This document shows, in pieces, positions 43,303 to 54,567 of a stretch of 64,000 bases of DNA. Every line of letters begins with the position of its first letter. Position 1 is the stretch's first letter. The notes beneath the pieces are model-generated. The model was not told the origin of the DNA. It saw nothing but the letters and a program-made list of their open reading frames with translations, and did not search any database. Both the position numbers and the translations under genes were made by a program. Source of the stretch: Massospora cicadina (lineage: Eukaryota; Entomophthoromycota; Entomophthoromycetes; Entomophthorales; Entomophthoraceae); contig JAKSZP010008046.1 in NCBI GenBank assembly GCA_022478985.1, positions 1 to 64,000 of the forward strand. The letters run 5' to 3'.

Positions 43303-43778
43303 TGTCAGGAAGTTGATATGACTGGATGATACGCTAACAATATGACAGATTGGAGGGGGAATTGAGATGAGTCTTGAGACTAACAAAGAGAAAAATATGA
43401 ATAATAATTGATTGAAATGTTGACCAATTAGAGAGAATGGGAGAATATGCCGAGATTGGAAAAAATGAGAGTCTAGAATCAAAAGGGGAAAACGAATTTA
43501 AGACAACAAGCCAAGGATGCATCCAGCTTGGGGAATCGAGATATAAAGAGTTATAGAGAGGATTGAAAGGGGTTCATTTGGAAATTAGGTTGTTGTGAAG
43601 GGTCTGCATATTAGTACAATAATAAAGGTCGAAATAAGGGGCGATAGCTCCATATAAAAAGTTTATTAGTTTTAAAGAAGAATCGGCAATCTTCATATTA
43701 TCTGATTTGGTTTCCCAGTGGTTAATACCCTGTGCAAACTGATTCAGCGGAATCAAGACTCTACGCTGAGAATTAACA
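43303..43778 (+). repeat. 3' LTR of element J
   Basis: It starts TGTCAGGAAGTTGATATGACTGG and ends GAGAATTAACA. It is the partner of 32237-32699 and more diverged from it than LTRs of a recent insertion would be. No primer binding site follows, so this is the outer edge of the element. Confidence 0.9.
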
Positions 43779-44989
43779 GGTTCCTTATTGCTTCTACATT
43801 ATGATGCAGTAGTTTCTGTCAGGATGGCAGTAATTATATTTAAAATCCCTTTAGAAAATACAAGTTATTATATTTTAGTTGTAGCTAAACATTTATCTAC
43901 GTTTGTCACCTTCTTGGTTTGTAAAGTGTTCTTCAATAATATCTTATCTTTTTCTCTACTATAATGATATCTCCCATCATTGGAAAAAATCCTTATTTCA
44001 TAATTTCTATGATTAAATACTACTAATAACTCTTTTCAGTATTTAAGTTACACTCCACACTGTATAGTTATTAAGAAGTCATCTAAAAGGCCTTTCAAGA
44101 AATAATCCTGACGTCCACTATTGCAAAGTTAGTTGGTTTCTACATCAGTTTTCTAGGAATAATTATTTTCATGGCTTAGTTCATTGGTAATCTGGCTTAA
44201 GGCATTGATGTCATTTTTATGAATCCAGCATACTATGCAGCCTCAGTGGACAGAAGAGCCAAGAGTATAGCTTAGCTTGATTCTTGGGTGGATTCTAGTT
44301 GATCCAATAAACTCATATGTTTCTTGTATTCCGGAGTTCCAGTGAAGATGGGTTGTGGTCACAACCTGTCTCATTCTATGCATCTATAAAGGTTTGTCAA
44401 GTTTGACCAGTGCAGAATATCCACTTTTGGTGAAGCATCTTTATATAGTTGACAAATTATTCTGTAGATGAGCTACAACTGTACCAATACTTGTCACTCA
44501 ACCAAATGTTTCCTGCATTAATCGTTTAGTAGCACCAATGATTTTGATGTTTCATACCCATTTGTTGGCTAGCCCTCAACAACTTATGAGGTCAGTCTAA
44601 ATCGTGGAAGCTCACAATTTGAGTGCAGTATAAATTGATCCATATGTACATGCTCTTCTATATAGGCCCTTGAGTTATATTACTACATTAAAAAATTCTA
44701 GGAAAGCGCCATTGAGGCGAAGTAGAAGAAGGAAATTGTTATTCCGTTAGGCTTGAAAAATTTATTACATTGCTAATCTCAATACTGCAGCAGGCCAGAA
44801 CTTCTAAAAGATGACGTATAAATGGCTTAACTTAAGCAATGAAATACTCCAGCATGTACTTCTGCTAATTAAGTCTTTTAAAGATGCCAGTTGTAATTGA
44901 TGTAAGATAAGACATATAATGATCCTATCGTTGGATCTATAACATTGGCAAAAAAATTGCCCATTATGTTTTCTCCTGTGTCACTTGCA
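43779..44989. other. Unresolved DNA between element J and the H/I array
   Basis: No gene or known repeat can be read here on either strand. It is AT-rich with many stops. It may be host spacer or very old retroelement. The first part of ORF 44945-45217 (90 codons) overlaps the conserved segment that starts near 44990. Confidence 0.35.
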
Positions 44990-46258
44990 TTTAAGCAGTG
45001 TCCTCTGAGGAGCCATTCCATTATGCGTTTACATTTTTCAGGAGTGATTGTAGTTATTCTTCTTTGTTGTTATGATTTTTTATCATGTAAGAATCCACAA
45101 GTGGATTGGAGAGTAATTCATTGCCCTTTGGAGGAACTCCGCCAGTGCACCTACACCCCAAAATTAATAATCAATTTCAAGTTGTGGGTAAGAGAAACCA
45201 ACCCCTTTTATAGATAAAAATGTCCCAAGAAACTTACCATTTGTTCAGGATGATATCATATGCAGTAATTTAATACCCGCTAACCAAAGAGATTTGCAAT
45301 ATGAAGTGAAATCAAGTTGCCACTGAAGATTATGAAATATGATCCCTTTTTATACATTTGAGGGCCCAAAATGATTTTTTATTGGCTGATGACAAAGGAA
45401 TGATTGATCCCAATTAAATAATATTGCAATCAAAGATTTCATTATATTATTACCCAGATATGAAGTCATATAATCTTAAAAAGTCATACGTAACTCTGAA
45501 GCAAGGCAAATTGAAGCAGCGCCATCACCTGAATCTCGACCAATCAGTATATTAAAGTTTGTATAGCAGCTTAATTATTAGAAAAAGGTTTGCCATCCTA
45601 GATTTAGAAGCGGGTATTGATCAAGGGGCTACCAAACATACTGGTGCATAGTCGTTCACCATGAGATGAAGCTCACAGATTGAAGAATTAAACAGAATGG
45701 GTGCCGCCACCAAGATCAAAATCAAGAAAAGATTACCTAGGGGTTTTTGAAGCCCTACAATATCACCAAAAATCCCACTCTCAATTTTTTTTTATAAATT
45801 CAATATTGATCTTAGTTATATAACAGAATTATCTAATTACTATAGTTTCATTAATAAGAGATCTTTACCAAACAATCTTATTTATATCCTTGTTTTCTAC
45901 TTATCTTGGGCTTAAGTGGATAGAATTTAAGTAACTAGTCTGAGATTAAACAATCGAGAAGACCCAGTAATCAGTCTGGTACCTTCTTAGGATGAGGACA
46001 CTCGTTCAGAAGAATACCTTAAGTTACCAAAAACGTCAAGGAAGAGCTTGGTCAAGGTTCCGTTTAGTCTTGTGTTAGGCCAACAAATCAGATTTATGAT
46101 AATGAGTGTCAAGCAGAGCACCGCAACCAGGATTAAACAGTCATAATAAAAAAGTGAAGCTACATTGGGTAGCATTAGAGGAGAGTTTCCTCAGTTAGGA
46201 TTATTTTTTCTCTTCATAAGGTTTCCTGGTGTATAATTTGTGTGTAGAAAACCCCTCT
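44990..46258 (+). repeat. Conserved extra segment (copy 1), before the LTR of H
   Basis: About 1.2 kb matches 59500-60765 in the same orientation. Shared blocks include ACACCCCAAAATT, CCCCTTTTATAGAT, AGTCAGGATG-type text, TATTGATCAAGGGGC / CATTGAGCAAGGGGC, CAGTCTGGTACC and GTGTTAGGCCAACA. In the other copy it follows integrase; here what precedes is unreadable. Both copies run into the same LTR start, so this is the 3' internal end of an element whose 3' LTR is the 5' LTR of H. One frame in both reads similar peptide (QIEELNRMG here, QIKALNRID there), so it may have coded. Confidence 0.65.
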
Positions 46259-46888
46259 GTCAACCTTCATGCTAAAGAACAGCCCAAATTACCTTTAGAC
46301 TAAATTGATAAATCATTTGCTTTACTCCTCTGGGTTTGAGTCTTCCATAATTGAATGTATTGTCGCCAACTGAGTCTTGCCCTTAAACAATCAAGGATTA
46401 ATAAAGGAGGTTTGAATAATCATCACGAGATGAGACTTCTTTTAACATTAGAGGCCACCATATGGATGCTTTCATATAATGGAAGGGCAACGATTTAAAA
46501 GCCAATTAAAGGAAGTTACTGCAGCTCAGCCTATATACTGGTTGAGAAGTGAAGATCATGAACAATGAGGACTCAAGCGCCTCATCTGCAATGGACCACC
46601 TAGCCACCCTAAAGGTAGAGAAAATCTTCCACAAATTAAAGGTTATTATATATTTTTCTAGCACTTTATAATATCATACCTCTTTGCATAGTTTTATTAA
46701 TTATTACTATAACCCATGATAGTGCATATAAACTGGACACTGAAGAAGCAAAAGTGCTACACCATTGCCTCTCTCAAGCCATATTGATCAGGCAATCCAT
46801 CCCAAAGACAGCTCATGACTTCCATTCCTACTGCTTTAGGCACCCGCAATTTATGATAATCAATTTCCATTGGTGAACCTCCAAAACC
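46259..46888 (+). repeat. 5' LTR of element H
   Basis: It starts TGTCAACCTTCATGC and matches 53949-54567 in blocks such as CGCCAACTGAG / CGCAAATGAG, CAAGGATTAATAAAGGAG, AGATGAGACT, ACATTAGAGG and CACAATTTATGATA-type text, plus a shared GCAATC/ACTCATGACTTCATTCCTAC stretch. A primer binding site follows directly. Confidence 0.8.
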
Positions 46889-46906
46889 TGGTGCTCACTA
46901 TAGGGT
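46889..46906 (+). other. Primer binding site of element H
   Basis: TGGTGCTCACTATAGGGT, two bases away from the site of element J. Confidence 0.8.
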
Positions 46907-47359
46907 CGCCCCAAGCTTCAACTAATAAAATAAATCAATCATGAAACATGGAATATAATGCTACTTACTGATCCCCTCTCCCACTCATTAGGGAGAGGAG
47001 CATTACTTGATGGGTTAGTACTTAAAAATATGAAGTACAGCCAATTCAACCTGAGAGCATATATTTCAGGGCTAATTTTAGTTCAACATGCCCTTGTTAA
47101 ACCTCAGTCAGTTCTACCTCCAAACCAAAAGCCTAGTTGATACCATCCAGCAGCTTCTTAATGGGATTATCCTGCTGAGACACAGTCTTGTTGTTTGTGA
47201 GCTTCTTCTGTCACCTCCTAAATGTAAAGTCTTCATTGCTCACCTAACTTACCTAGTAATGAGTGGCCTGTGGGGCAGAACTCTACCTTTGGCAGTTTTT
47301 ACAACCCTTCTCCATTACCTCCTCTAATTTGTGGGGTTATCTCATCAATAAATATTATG

Positions 47360-47835
47360 CCAACTAGGATTAGTACACTGCCTTAAATCCAAAATGGTCA
47401 AATTTTACAGAGCCGCCTTCAGTTATGTTTGTGACAATTGGTAGGCTATCTAGAACAATATTCGTCTCATCAATGATGCCCAAGGTCAAATCGCCTGTCA
47501 GACTCTGGGATCTCTTGATATATGAATACCCACCTTACCAGCGACTACAGGGTGTGCTCTCTGAGGTACACAACTACATCTACAAGCAGCTTCAGAAGCT
47601 GCCGCCCAAGCCTGAAGTTAAATCAATCTTAATTCATTAATGTTCACCTAGAAGATCTGCTCAATCAGCATCAGCACTGAAGTGTTACCATCACTGAAAA
47701 GCCAAAGGGGACATGAAAAACCCAAGGCTCTGAAGCTCCAAGAGGTCCTGAGGTCTGATGGATAAACACGCTCCAGAGGGCCTCCTGGCCCCCTGGCCCT
47801 CCTGGGTCACAAGTTGTTGGGATTTATGCCCATAT
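47360..47835 (+). pseudogene. gag: Gag leader of element H with collagen-like stretch
   Basis: The 71-codon open frame 47425-47640 (LWDLLIYEYPPYQRLQ, then VHNYIYKQLQKLPPKPEVK) corresponds to a similar place in element D. From 47706 to 47830 a frame reads glycine every third residue with some changes: GSEAPRGPEV and PGPPGSQVVGIYAHIP. Stops lie between. It has no known function; by position it should be in Gag. Confidence 0.6.
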
Positions 47836-48404
47836 TCCAAGATGAATAGTTACCAGGGGTCATTAGGGTATAATCCTCTAATGTGAAGTGAATTGACATT
47901 GGTTGACCCTGACTTTGGGTAATTATGTCAGGGGATTTAGGTTATTCTCCTGGTTAGATATGTCGATATCAATAAGGATAAATGCATAAGATCTCATTGG
48001 GCAGAGTTTCTGACAAAATATGGGCATCTGATAGTTGATTAAATATCAGGTGTATTAATTGGGATTGTTCAGGTTTCATTACTGACTGATTGGAAATTTA
48101 AGGAGTAAGTGGCAAGGCAAGTGATGTTGCCTGCGGGTAGAGAATCAATCAATTGGTTTGTGACATTCCTTAATGGGTAACAAGTCCCATTACCTAAGTA
48201 GGTCGCTAGCCATATATGGTTGTTCTCTTGGATTGAGAGGAAAACGTCAGGGACACGTTTTCCAACTCTTTCTGTTTTAGGTCTCAAGGATGTCCAATGA
48301 TGGAATCCTAGTCAGGATGGGGAAGACCATCGCTGCTGAGATGAGGATGGTTGATTTAATGGCAACGGCTGCCCTTTCATTGAGGAGGTTCCAACTGAGG
48401 GTTT
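47836..48404. other. Segment between collagen-like stretch and LTR-like insert
   Basis: I see no protein domain. The minus ORF 48287-48069 (72 codons, starts in other frame) has no motif. It may belong to the LTR-like insert that follows or to element H itself. Confidence 0.3.
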
Positions 48405-49040
48405 GGCGCCAAATTCCCCACTATTATTTCCCTAAAAATCACTAATAAAGGACACACACACTACTACACAAAGTTAGGAAGAGATACAGATTGGCTTGAC
48501 TCTCCATTTAGGTGTCACCCATCCTGGAGTTGATACAGGTATAAGGAATTAAATGTCCAGGTGGACTTAGATCCTTGTATGGCAGGAAGCCAGAACACTA
48601 GACACACACTACTGCACACTACTTCACAGAATATTACCAGAGTATTATATAAGTATGATTGTATCAGAATCCATTTTGAGTTCTATTCTTTCTCAAGGAT
48701 TTATTGCTTTGTGCGATAATTGGGAGACTCTTTGAGATAAAGAGTAATGATCAAAGCGGGGATCCAGAGAATAAGCTGAGTCAAATTGGGGATTGTTGCC
48801 AACTTGTGTCACAGAGAAACTGTAAATGAGGATCTGAGTGTAGATAAAGTTAGGCGATAGCAGGAAATGAATCCCTATTCATGACATCATGATTATTTAG
48901 AGAGGAAATACTGGACGAGCATTGGATTGAAATCTAATACTTCAATTCAATTACGGATAATAGTCGCCATACTATTATCAACGATTATATCAACTACTAT
49001 CATACAACGTGGAGATTTCACAAAACCTGATCCTGTGCAG
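48405..49040 (-). repeat. Possible inserted LTR with primer-site-like TTTGGCGCCAAA
   Basis: Read on the minus strand this is a non-coding block with TATATAATACTCTGG (TATA-like), CAATAAATCC (poly(A) signal) and a repeated AGTAGTGTGTGTG/TCT motif, ending GGGGAATTTGGCGCCAAACCC near 48425-48405. The similar text GGGGAATTTGGCGCTCAAC occurs at 8543 in the insertion of element B. It interrupts the Gag of element H. Boundaries are not fixed. Confidence 0.45.
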
Positions 49041-49059
49041 TTAATATATTTATAGGGGT

Positions 49060-49106
49060 ACATCGATGAATCCCCCCCTTGGGTTGGGACCATCTAGTAC
49101 TAAAAA
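49060..49106 (+). mobile_element. Micro-insertion of the poly(A) retroposon family (47 bp)
   Basis: Only the last 40 bases of the retroposon (CCCCCCTTGGGTTGGGAC, CATCTAGTACTAAAAAAA) are present, flanked by a 17-bp direct repeat AATATATTTATAGGGGT at 49043-49059 and 49107-49123. It is an extremely 5'-truncated copy. Confidence 0.75.
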
Positions 49107-49619
49107 AATATATTTATAGGGGTTATAAACCGATAAAAATCAGAAGTCCTATAAACTTTTATACCAGTTCCCCCGCTTGAAGGCTCTAAGGACCCCATGC
49201 GTGGCAAAATGCTCAAAAAGTTGGAAAACTTTCAAAAAGAAATCAAAAGTATCTCTTAGGGGTGTGGAGTTCACCCTGATGGAATCCCCATCATTCTGCC
49301 ATCACCCTAAGCACATTAATCTTTAAATGGAAGTGGTACAGGATTTAATAATATTTACTGACAAACTTTCTTTGAGATGAAACTGAAACATACAAATTTG
49401 GAGGCTCACATCAGTTCTGTGAGTCTAGACTATAAACTTGAAACCAAATTAATTAGAAGGCTGACGCCATTGTGCTCATTCGAATATAGGACGAATTGCA
49501 AGACAACCTACTTGAAGACTTGAAGATAAATGGACCAGCGGGCTCCCAGCGCATATACTTAATCAGCGTTTACTGAGTCTAGACAAACTAGAAGATAAGT
49601 CAACCTTGCCCTGTCCACA

Positions 49620-50330
49620 TCAGTTGGATCAGCTTTTAAGCCTAGTTTAAGGAACAATTCATTCTTGGAAAAGAAAAAAATGCGTCATTTTTAAATGCTT
49701 TCAAGAGAGCCATGGAAGAGGACAACAATGGCTAAAAGGTCAAGCATATCCATTCCTGTTTGTGTAAGGAAGCTCATTAGATTATGACCCTCACCTTCAT
49801 GAATTCCAGACTTGGGCACAGGTCAAGCCTGCTCACGTACAAGAATTTAGCTCTGACTAAAATTTTCTTAAATCAAAAACAGGCCTTCATTGCTATTTGT
49901 CTTAACAAAGGAGAAAATCCTTCTTATTTTCACCTTGCTTTAGTGCTAGCGCGCAACCGCTAGTTACTACTAATTGACTTTTTCTTTAATGCTATTACAT
50001 CCAACCTTTTGGTGCTTAAACTTTGGCCCAATGTCCAGCTCCACTTGAAAGGACTAAAGTGAACCTTTACTATCATTTGTGACATTAAAGAGGCACTCAA
50101 TGAGATCCACGCAGCCACTTTAGACAAGTAACCCCTCCACAGTCTGATCCCCACCTAGACCTAGAGTTCATGTGCTGGAAGCCAAGGATAAAGGTGTGCT
50201 CATTTGCTTCTACTATGTAGGCCGCTTACACACCAAGGAAGAGTGCTATAAACAATTAGCGGAAGAGGCTGAATGTGAGCTGTCAGGAAAAGTCAGGACA
50301 TCATGAATATAGAGGCTGTTTGTGCTAAGA
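49620..50330 (+). pseudogene. gag: Gag capsid region, element H
   Basis: Plus-strand pieces read VKHIHSCL-type text near 49738-49755 and, near 49875-49930, NQKQAFIAICLNKGENPSYF. The same text in element D reads NQKQAFMTICLNKGESPMDF. A decayed knuckle near 50213-50285 (CFYYVGRLHTKEECYK) keeps two or three of four ligands. The minus ORF 49960-50154 is a shadow. Confidence 0.75.
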
Positions 50331-50539
50331 TTCCCACGTCATGCCTCTATTCAATTCTGAAATCCCCATAGAGATCACTAATGAATCCCTCATAACTATG
50401 AGTCAGACGATACTGATAAAAACTTCTTGATTTATGCTTATTATGATGAATCGCCACTGCTTCTCATCCTACAGCCTCAATTCATAGTCTATCACTCATG
50501 TTGCAGTTCTGGTTTATATAATTCCCGTAATTACCATAA

Positions 50540-50796
50540 TAGATAACAGTTCTTCAGTGAACATAATCTTGTCCAAATTGTCAAAGGAATTTAAGGTTGC
50601 ACCCAATATGCCCCATTACATCAATTATGGCACCGCTGGGCCTCAATGTATACAATCCATAGGAGCCTACTTCACTTATTCCCCTCCAATTAGAGACATG
50701 CTTTTAAATGTCTCAACCATTACTCTTAATATCCTGGCTTTGAGTTATTTATGGGAACCCAATTCCTACGAAGATACAATGCCATTATTCATTATG
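50540..50796 (+). pseudogene. Aspartic protease, element H
   Basis: An open frame reads, with the preceding codons, IDNSSSVNIILSKLSKEFKV, then INYGTAGPQCIQSIGAYFTY. Element J has [20 protein letters not shown] and [20 protein letters not shown] in the same place. The active-site D-T-G has become D-N-S. Ends at TGA 50797-50799. Confidence 0.75.
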
Positions 50797-50859
50797 TGAA
50801 GAATTTCTATCCTTAATTAGTTCCTACTTCCCCTGGTGTTTGAGACAACCAAGGATGGT

Positions 50860-51374
50860 AAGTAATGCTTAAAGGCTCAACTATGTTTATTAAAAACTGA
50901 AAGCCAAATTTGGTTAATCAACTATCAAATTTGAGGTTTTCGCGTGAAGCTACCCCCTTACATAGTGGAGGGGCTAAAGGAATGATGTATATTTGCCAGA
51001 TCCTAAGGTAATCCCTTGGGGTAAAGATTATAGTAAACACTTGGATTTATATGACTATACCACCTGTAAGTCTTTTAGATATTCTTGGGGCTTATAATCC
51101 AACCATGAAAGAAGTCTTAACCTCCCCAGGTATCCTTGACCCCAAATATTCTGGCTTCATCTCTGCATTGATGTCTAACCTGACTTTAAAGGCTCATACC
51201 ATTTGCCTAAATAACCCAATTATCTATTTACGCATAATATCAGTCAATGATATCAGCTGCGTCCATGGTTTTGGGAGCCTCTGTGTTTTTGGCTTAGATG
51301 AGCCTTCCACTGTAGCTCTAGTCACCACCTCCATAAGGGGAATACCTTACCCCAAAACAAATGAGGCTGATTGA
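50860..51374 (+). pseudogene. dUTPase-like domain, element H
   Basis: The 107-codon frame from 51051 reads MTIPPVSLLDILGAYNPTMK, then TSPGILDPKYSGFISALMSN, then NNPIIYLRII. In dUTPases a strand with P-x-G-x-x-x-x-I is followed by motif III (G-[VI]-[IL]-D-x-x-Y-x-G), a strand, and the G-D-x-[IV]-A-Q-[LM] segment. Here motif III is complete, with both Asp and Tyr (51129-51155). RSxxA-type motif II is not clear. It sits between protease and RT, ending with CVHGFGSLCVFGLDEPSTVA as in D and J. A dUTPase in a retroelement would lower dUTP during reverse transcription; in this copy it is broken by stops upstream. Confidence 0.7.
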
Positions 51375-51439
51375 TGAGCCCTTGGAGGAATATTATGACC
51401 TATTCTCCACATTCACATATGGCCTTGGCAAAGTAAATA

Positions 51440-52230
51440 GGTTGTGCACAATGTAAAGATGGGGATGCTTCACCCATATGCTCGCACCCTTACTGGAAGA
51501 GCAAGGTAGAAGAGGCCTAGGTCATCGCCAAACTCAAATAGCTGTTACCCTCAGGGTTGCTGTACCCTTGCAGAGTCCTAAGGCGTCTCCAATTCTGCTT
51601 GATTATAAAAAGATGTGAGCCATCAGCCTTTATGGATTAATGTAAGCTTGACGCAGTGACACAAAAGGGTAGCTATCTGCTCCCTTGAATCAACGACTTA
51701 CTTTGGCTCATAGAATGGACCTAATGTTTATCTGTGATGGATTTCACCAGTGGTTACTGGCAGATCAAGCTAGCTCCTATGAATTGAGCCAAGTGTGCCC
51801 TTATTGCAAAAAAGGACTATTTGAATCAACTCAAATGCCGCAGGGGCTATATAACGCCCTGCCACCTTTCAGCGATAGATGGATGGACTCCTAAGTGACT
51901 TGAAAATGTCTTGGTCCTAGTATACCTCAACTATATTATCATTTTCTAAAAACCTTTAACAGCTACCTAGAGCACCTCCGCTAAGTTCAATCATCTTATG
52001 GAGGTGTCCCTGAACCTCAAATCTTCTAAATGTTCATTCTTCCAACCATATATGGAATTTTTAGGGCTTAAGATCATTAGATGAAGAATTAAGCCCTTCC
52101 TAGACAAATTTGCCACAATTGAGAAATTGACGCCGCCCCAAAGCCTTATGATTACATGTATCCTAGGCATGGTAGGATAACACAGAAAATATATATTACG
52201 ACTTGCTGACTTGGCTGAACCCTTGGTGTA
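51440..52230 (+). pseudogene. Reverse transcriptase, element H
   Basis: The 69-codon frame at 51685-51894 reads MDLMFICDGFHQWLLADQAS (D-L-x-x-G-x-x-Q box, frameshifted) and ESTQMPQGLYNALPPFSDRW, matching the TRMPQGLxNAPATFQR signature of J. VYLNYIIIF near 51920-51945 stands for the YxDD box with an Asp lost. KCSFFQPYMEFLGLKI and a decayed LGMVG-HRKY follow near 52030-52195. The minus ORF 51991-52242 is a shadow. Confidence 0.8.
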
Positions 52231-52740
52231 TCTGCTATACAAGAACGTTCATTCTGAACGGAACCCTGAACAGAACCAGGTTTTTACTTTAGTAAGGACT
52301 ACACTAATCTCGCAGCCTTTGTTGATCCATCAAAACTTTGACCAACATAGTGTATATTTACCAAAGTCAATGACATTGCTGTAGGAGCAATCTTGTTCAA
52401 CTAGATGAACAACAAGTAGATCAACGTGTGCCTTATTTCAGCAAGACCATAATGAAATCCAAACAGAAATACAGCGTCATTGAGAATGAATAACTAGTGT
52501 ATCATTTTCAGTAAAGCACTTCTAAATATACATATATGGGACTCATTTAAAAATTGTCGCTAATCAAGCTTCGTTAAGTAGCTTCAACAGATGAAATATC
52601 CTTATGGTCAAAAACCCAGATGGTTCATCCAGCCTCAAAGATATAACTTTATTATCATGCATAGAGCAGGCATTACTCACCAAAACACACATGAGTTATA
52701 CAGGATGCTGACCCTCGTGGTACTATTGTCCTAGTTAGAC
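52231..52740 (+). pseudogene. RNase H, element H
   Basis: Pieces: NPEQNQVFTLVRTTLISQPL, FTKVNDIAVGAILFN (D-A-S strand changed), VPYFSKTIMKSKQKYSVIEN (helix region, E at IEN) and RYNFIIMHRAGITHQNTHEL near 52640-52700. Same order as in D and J. Confidence 0.75.
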
Positions 52741-52889
52741 AATTTATACAACTTGTTTGGATGGCTGGAACTATGGGAATTGGGATAATCAGAAACAGTA
52801 AAGATGCTATAGACAATGGCCCAAAAAACTCAGATACAAAACGGCATTATATAAAAACAATTCTGAAGAAAATGGCTGCCATACATATG

Positions 52890-53948
52890 AACCTCCTCAC
52901 AAACAAAGTCATCCTTGAAGGACATTACCATGTTGGACACAAGTAGTCAAGAAATTTACAAATGGCTAAGCAACCAATGCTATTAGGATTGAATGTTGAA
53001 ACTATCCAAAAGGTTTTAGATTTTTGCCTGACGTGCAGATCTTAATATTGACCAAACCCTCAACATCGACACGAAGTTGTAGCCCCCTCTATACTATTTG
53101 ACGTTATTAGAGTAGATATGATAGGTTCCATGTCCATGGACATCCAAGGTCACCGCTGCATTATACTAGCCATTGATCATCTCACCAAGTGGGCTGAGGC
53201 CATCTCATTTTCTGCCGTTACTGCTAAGGCCACCGCCTTATTTCTGTTTTGCTCCATTTGCATCCAGCATGGGGGATCCAGAGTTCAGATCTCAGATAAT
53301 GGGTTGAACTTCAACTTCTAAGTCATCCAAGAGTTGACTACGTTACTAATACTAACCTGCACTTCATTGCACCTATTAGCCCCTCTACTGATGATGCAGT
53401 GTAGTGTGAAAATAGTACCCATAATTTCTGTTCACTGCAAGATGGCAACTATGGACTTTATGCAATGGAATCACTACCTGCATTCGCCCTATTAAGCTAT
53501 CAGATCAGCTATCAAAGATTGATCAAAAGTCCCCATTTAAGGACCTCTAAGTAGGGAGCCCTGACTATCTAGTAGCATCCAATATTTATTGAACTCCATC
53601 TCTCCTGCACTGCATGATCAGCTAAAAGTGCGTTAGCCAATAGAATTATCAGGCTCAAAAGCTCACTATATAAATGGATCGTTTTGACCACCAGTGAGAA
53701 TATGAAATCCAACATCAAACATCTAATTATCTCCTCATTCAAAATCGGAGACCTTATGCTACTCTACCAACATTACCTTGTGGGTTACATAATAAGTTGG
53801 CACTTCTTGTTCAGGACCCTATTGCTTACTGTACAAGGAAGGCTCTTAATACTCCATTGCAGATGTCATTCAAGGCACAGTTGCTAAACGCGTATATGCT
53901 AGGTTCTTGAGTCCTTATGTCCCCCTCTGCCAGTACTTGAGGGGTGAA
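52890..53948 (+). pseudogene. Integrase, element H
   Basis: The core is read at 53118-53321: MIGSMSMDIQGHRCIILAID, HLTKWAEAISFSAVTAKA and HGGSRVQISDNGLNFNF (second Asp). The Glu region near 53390-53410 is decayed. FKIGDLMLLYQHYLV and a frame with LLVQDPIAYCTRKALNTP near 53800-53860 form the C-terminal module. GAGGGGTGAAA at 53939-53948 is the polypurine tract. Confidence 0.8.
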
Positions 53949-54567
53949 ATGTTGGCTTATGTTCTAGAAAATGACTAAAATTATCTCAGGATCATATTGA
54001 TAAACCAATTTGGCCATAATCCTTCAACTTAGATTTTCTGTTTCAAATAGATTGCCGCAAATGAGCCCTCGCCCTTAATTAGGCAAGGATTAATGAAGGA
54101 GTTTTACAAATTGTCAAAAGATGAGACTCCATCTTTACATTAGAGGACACCACTTGGACGCCCTTGCACAATGGAATGGGCGACAATCTTTAAACCAAAG
54201 GATGTGGCTGAAGCTCGACACATTGTAAAGGATGATAATTGAAGATATTGAATGAAGAGGATTCAATATTGTATATTTCCCTATCAAATTTATATTAACT
54301 TTTATCTCTTTCCATAGTTAAAATAATTAGTATGCTAACCCAGAATAATTTCTGTTAAACTAGGCCCTGAAGAAGTGAAAGTTCTATGTCATCACCTCTC
54401 TCCAGGAAACTCAATCAGTCAAGCAATCATAAAGACAGCTCACAACTTTCATTCCTACTTCTTTGGGCACCCATAATTTTTGATATTTGAGGTTTTTAGG
54501 TGAAAACCTGAAACCCTCTATAGCAAGTTGGCCTACCAAGTTAAAATAAAATAGGGCCAACGAGCTG
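53949..54567 (+). repeat. LTR shared by elements H and I
   Basis: It starts TGTTGGCTTATG after the polypurine tract of H and is the partner of 46259-46888. A primer-site-like TGTAGTCACACTACAGGGG follows at 54570, and another element (I) with the same orientation continues, so this LTR is at once the 3' LTR of H and the 5' LTR of I. Confidence 0.75.

Larger units (their letters stand above)
32237..43778 (+). mobile_element. Ty3/Gypsy element J, nearly complete, split by a LINE
   Basis: This is the best preserved element: LTR (463 bp), primer binding site, Gag with CCHC, protease, dUTPase-like block, RT, RNase H, integrase, polypurine tract and LTR (476 bp). Without the LINE (37463-42846) and one 15-bp duplicate it would be about 6.1 kb. 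It was used here as the reference for reading the other copies. Stops are mostly TGA and TAG in place of Arg, Gln or Trp codons. Confidence 0.92.
46259..54567 (+). mobile_element. Ty3/Gypsy element H, two LTRs
   Basis: LTR, primer binding site, a Gag leader with a collagen-like stretch, an LTR-like insertion (about 48405-49040), Gag capsid, protease, dUTPase-like domain, RT, RNase H, integrase and LTR all lie on the plus strand. It is closest to element D in Gag and to D and J in pol. Confidence 0.85.

Noticed and set aside
32232..43783. A target-site duplication for element J
   Set aside because: The bases left of 32237 (GAGAC) and right of 43778 (GGTTC) do not match; none is claimed.
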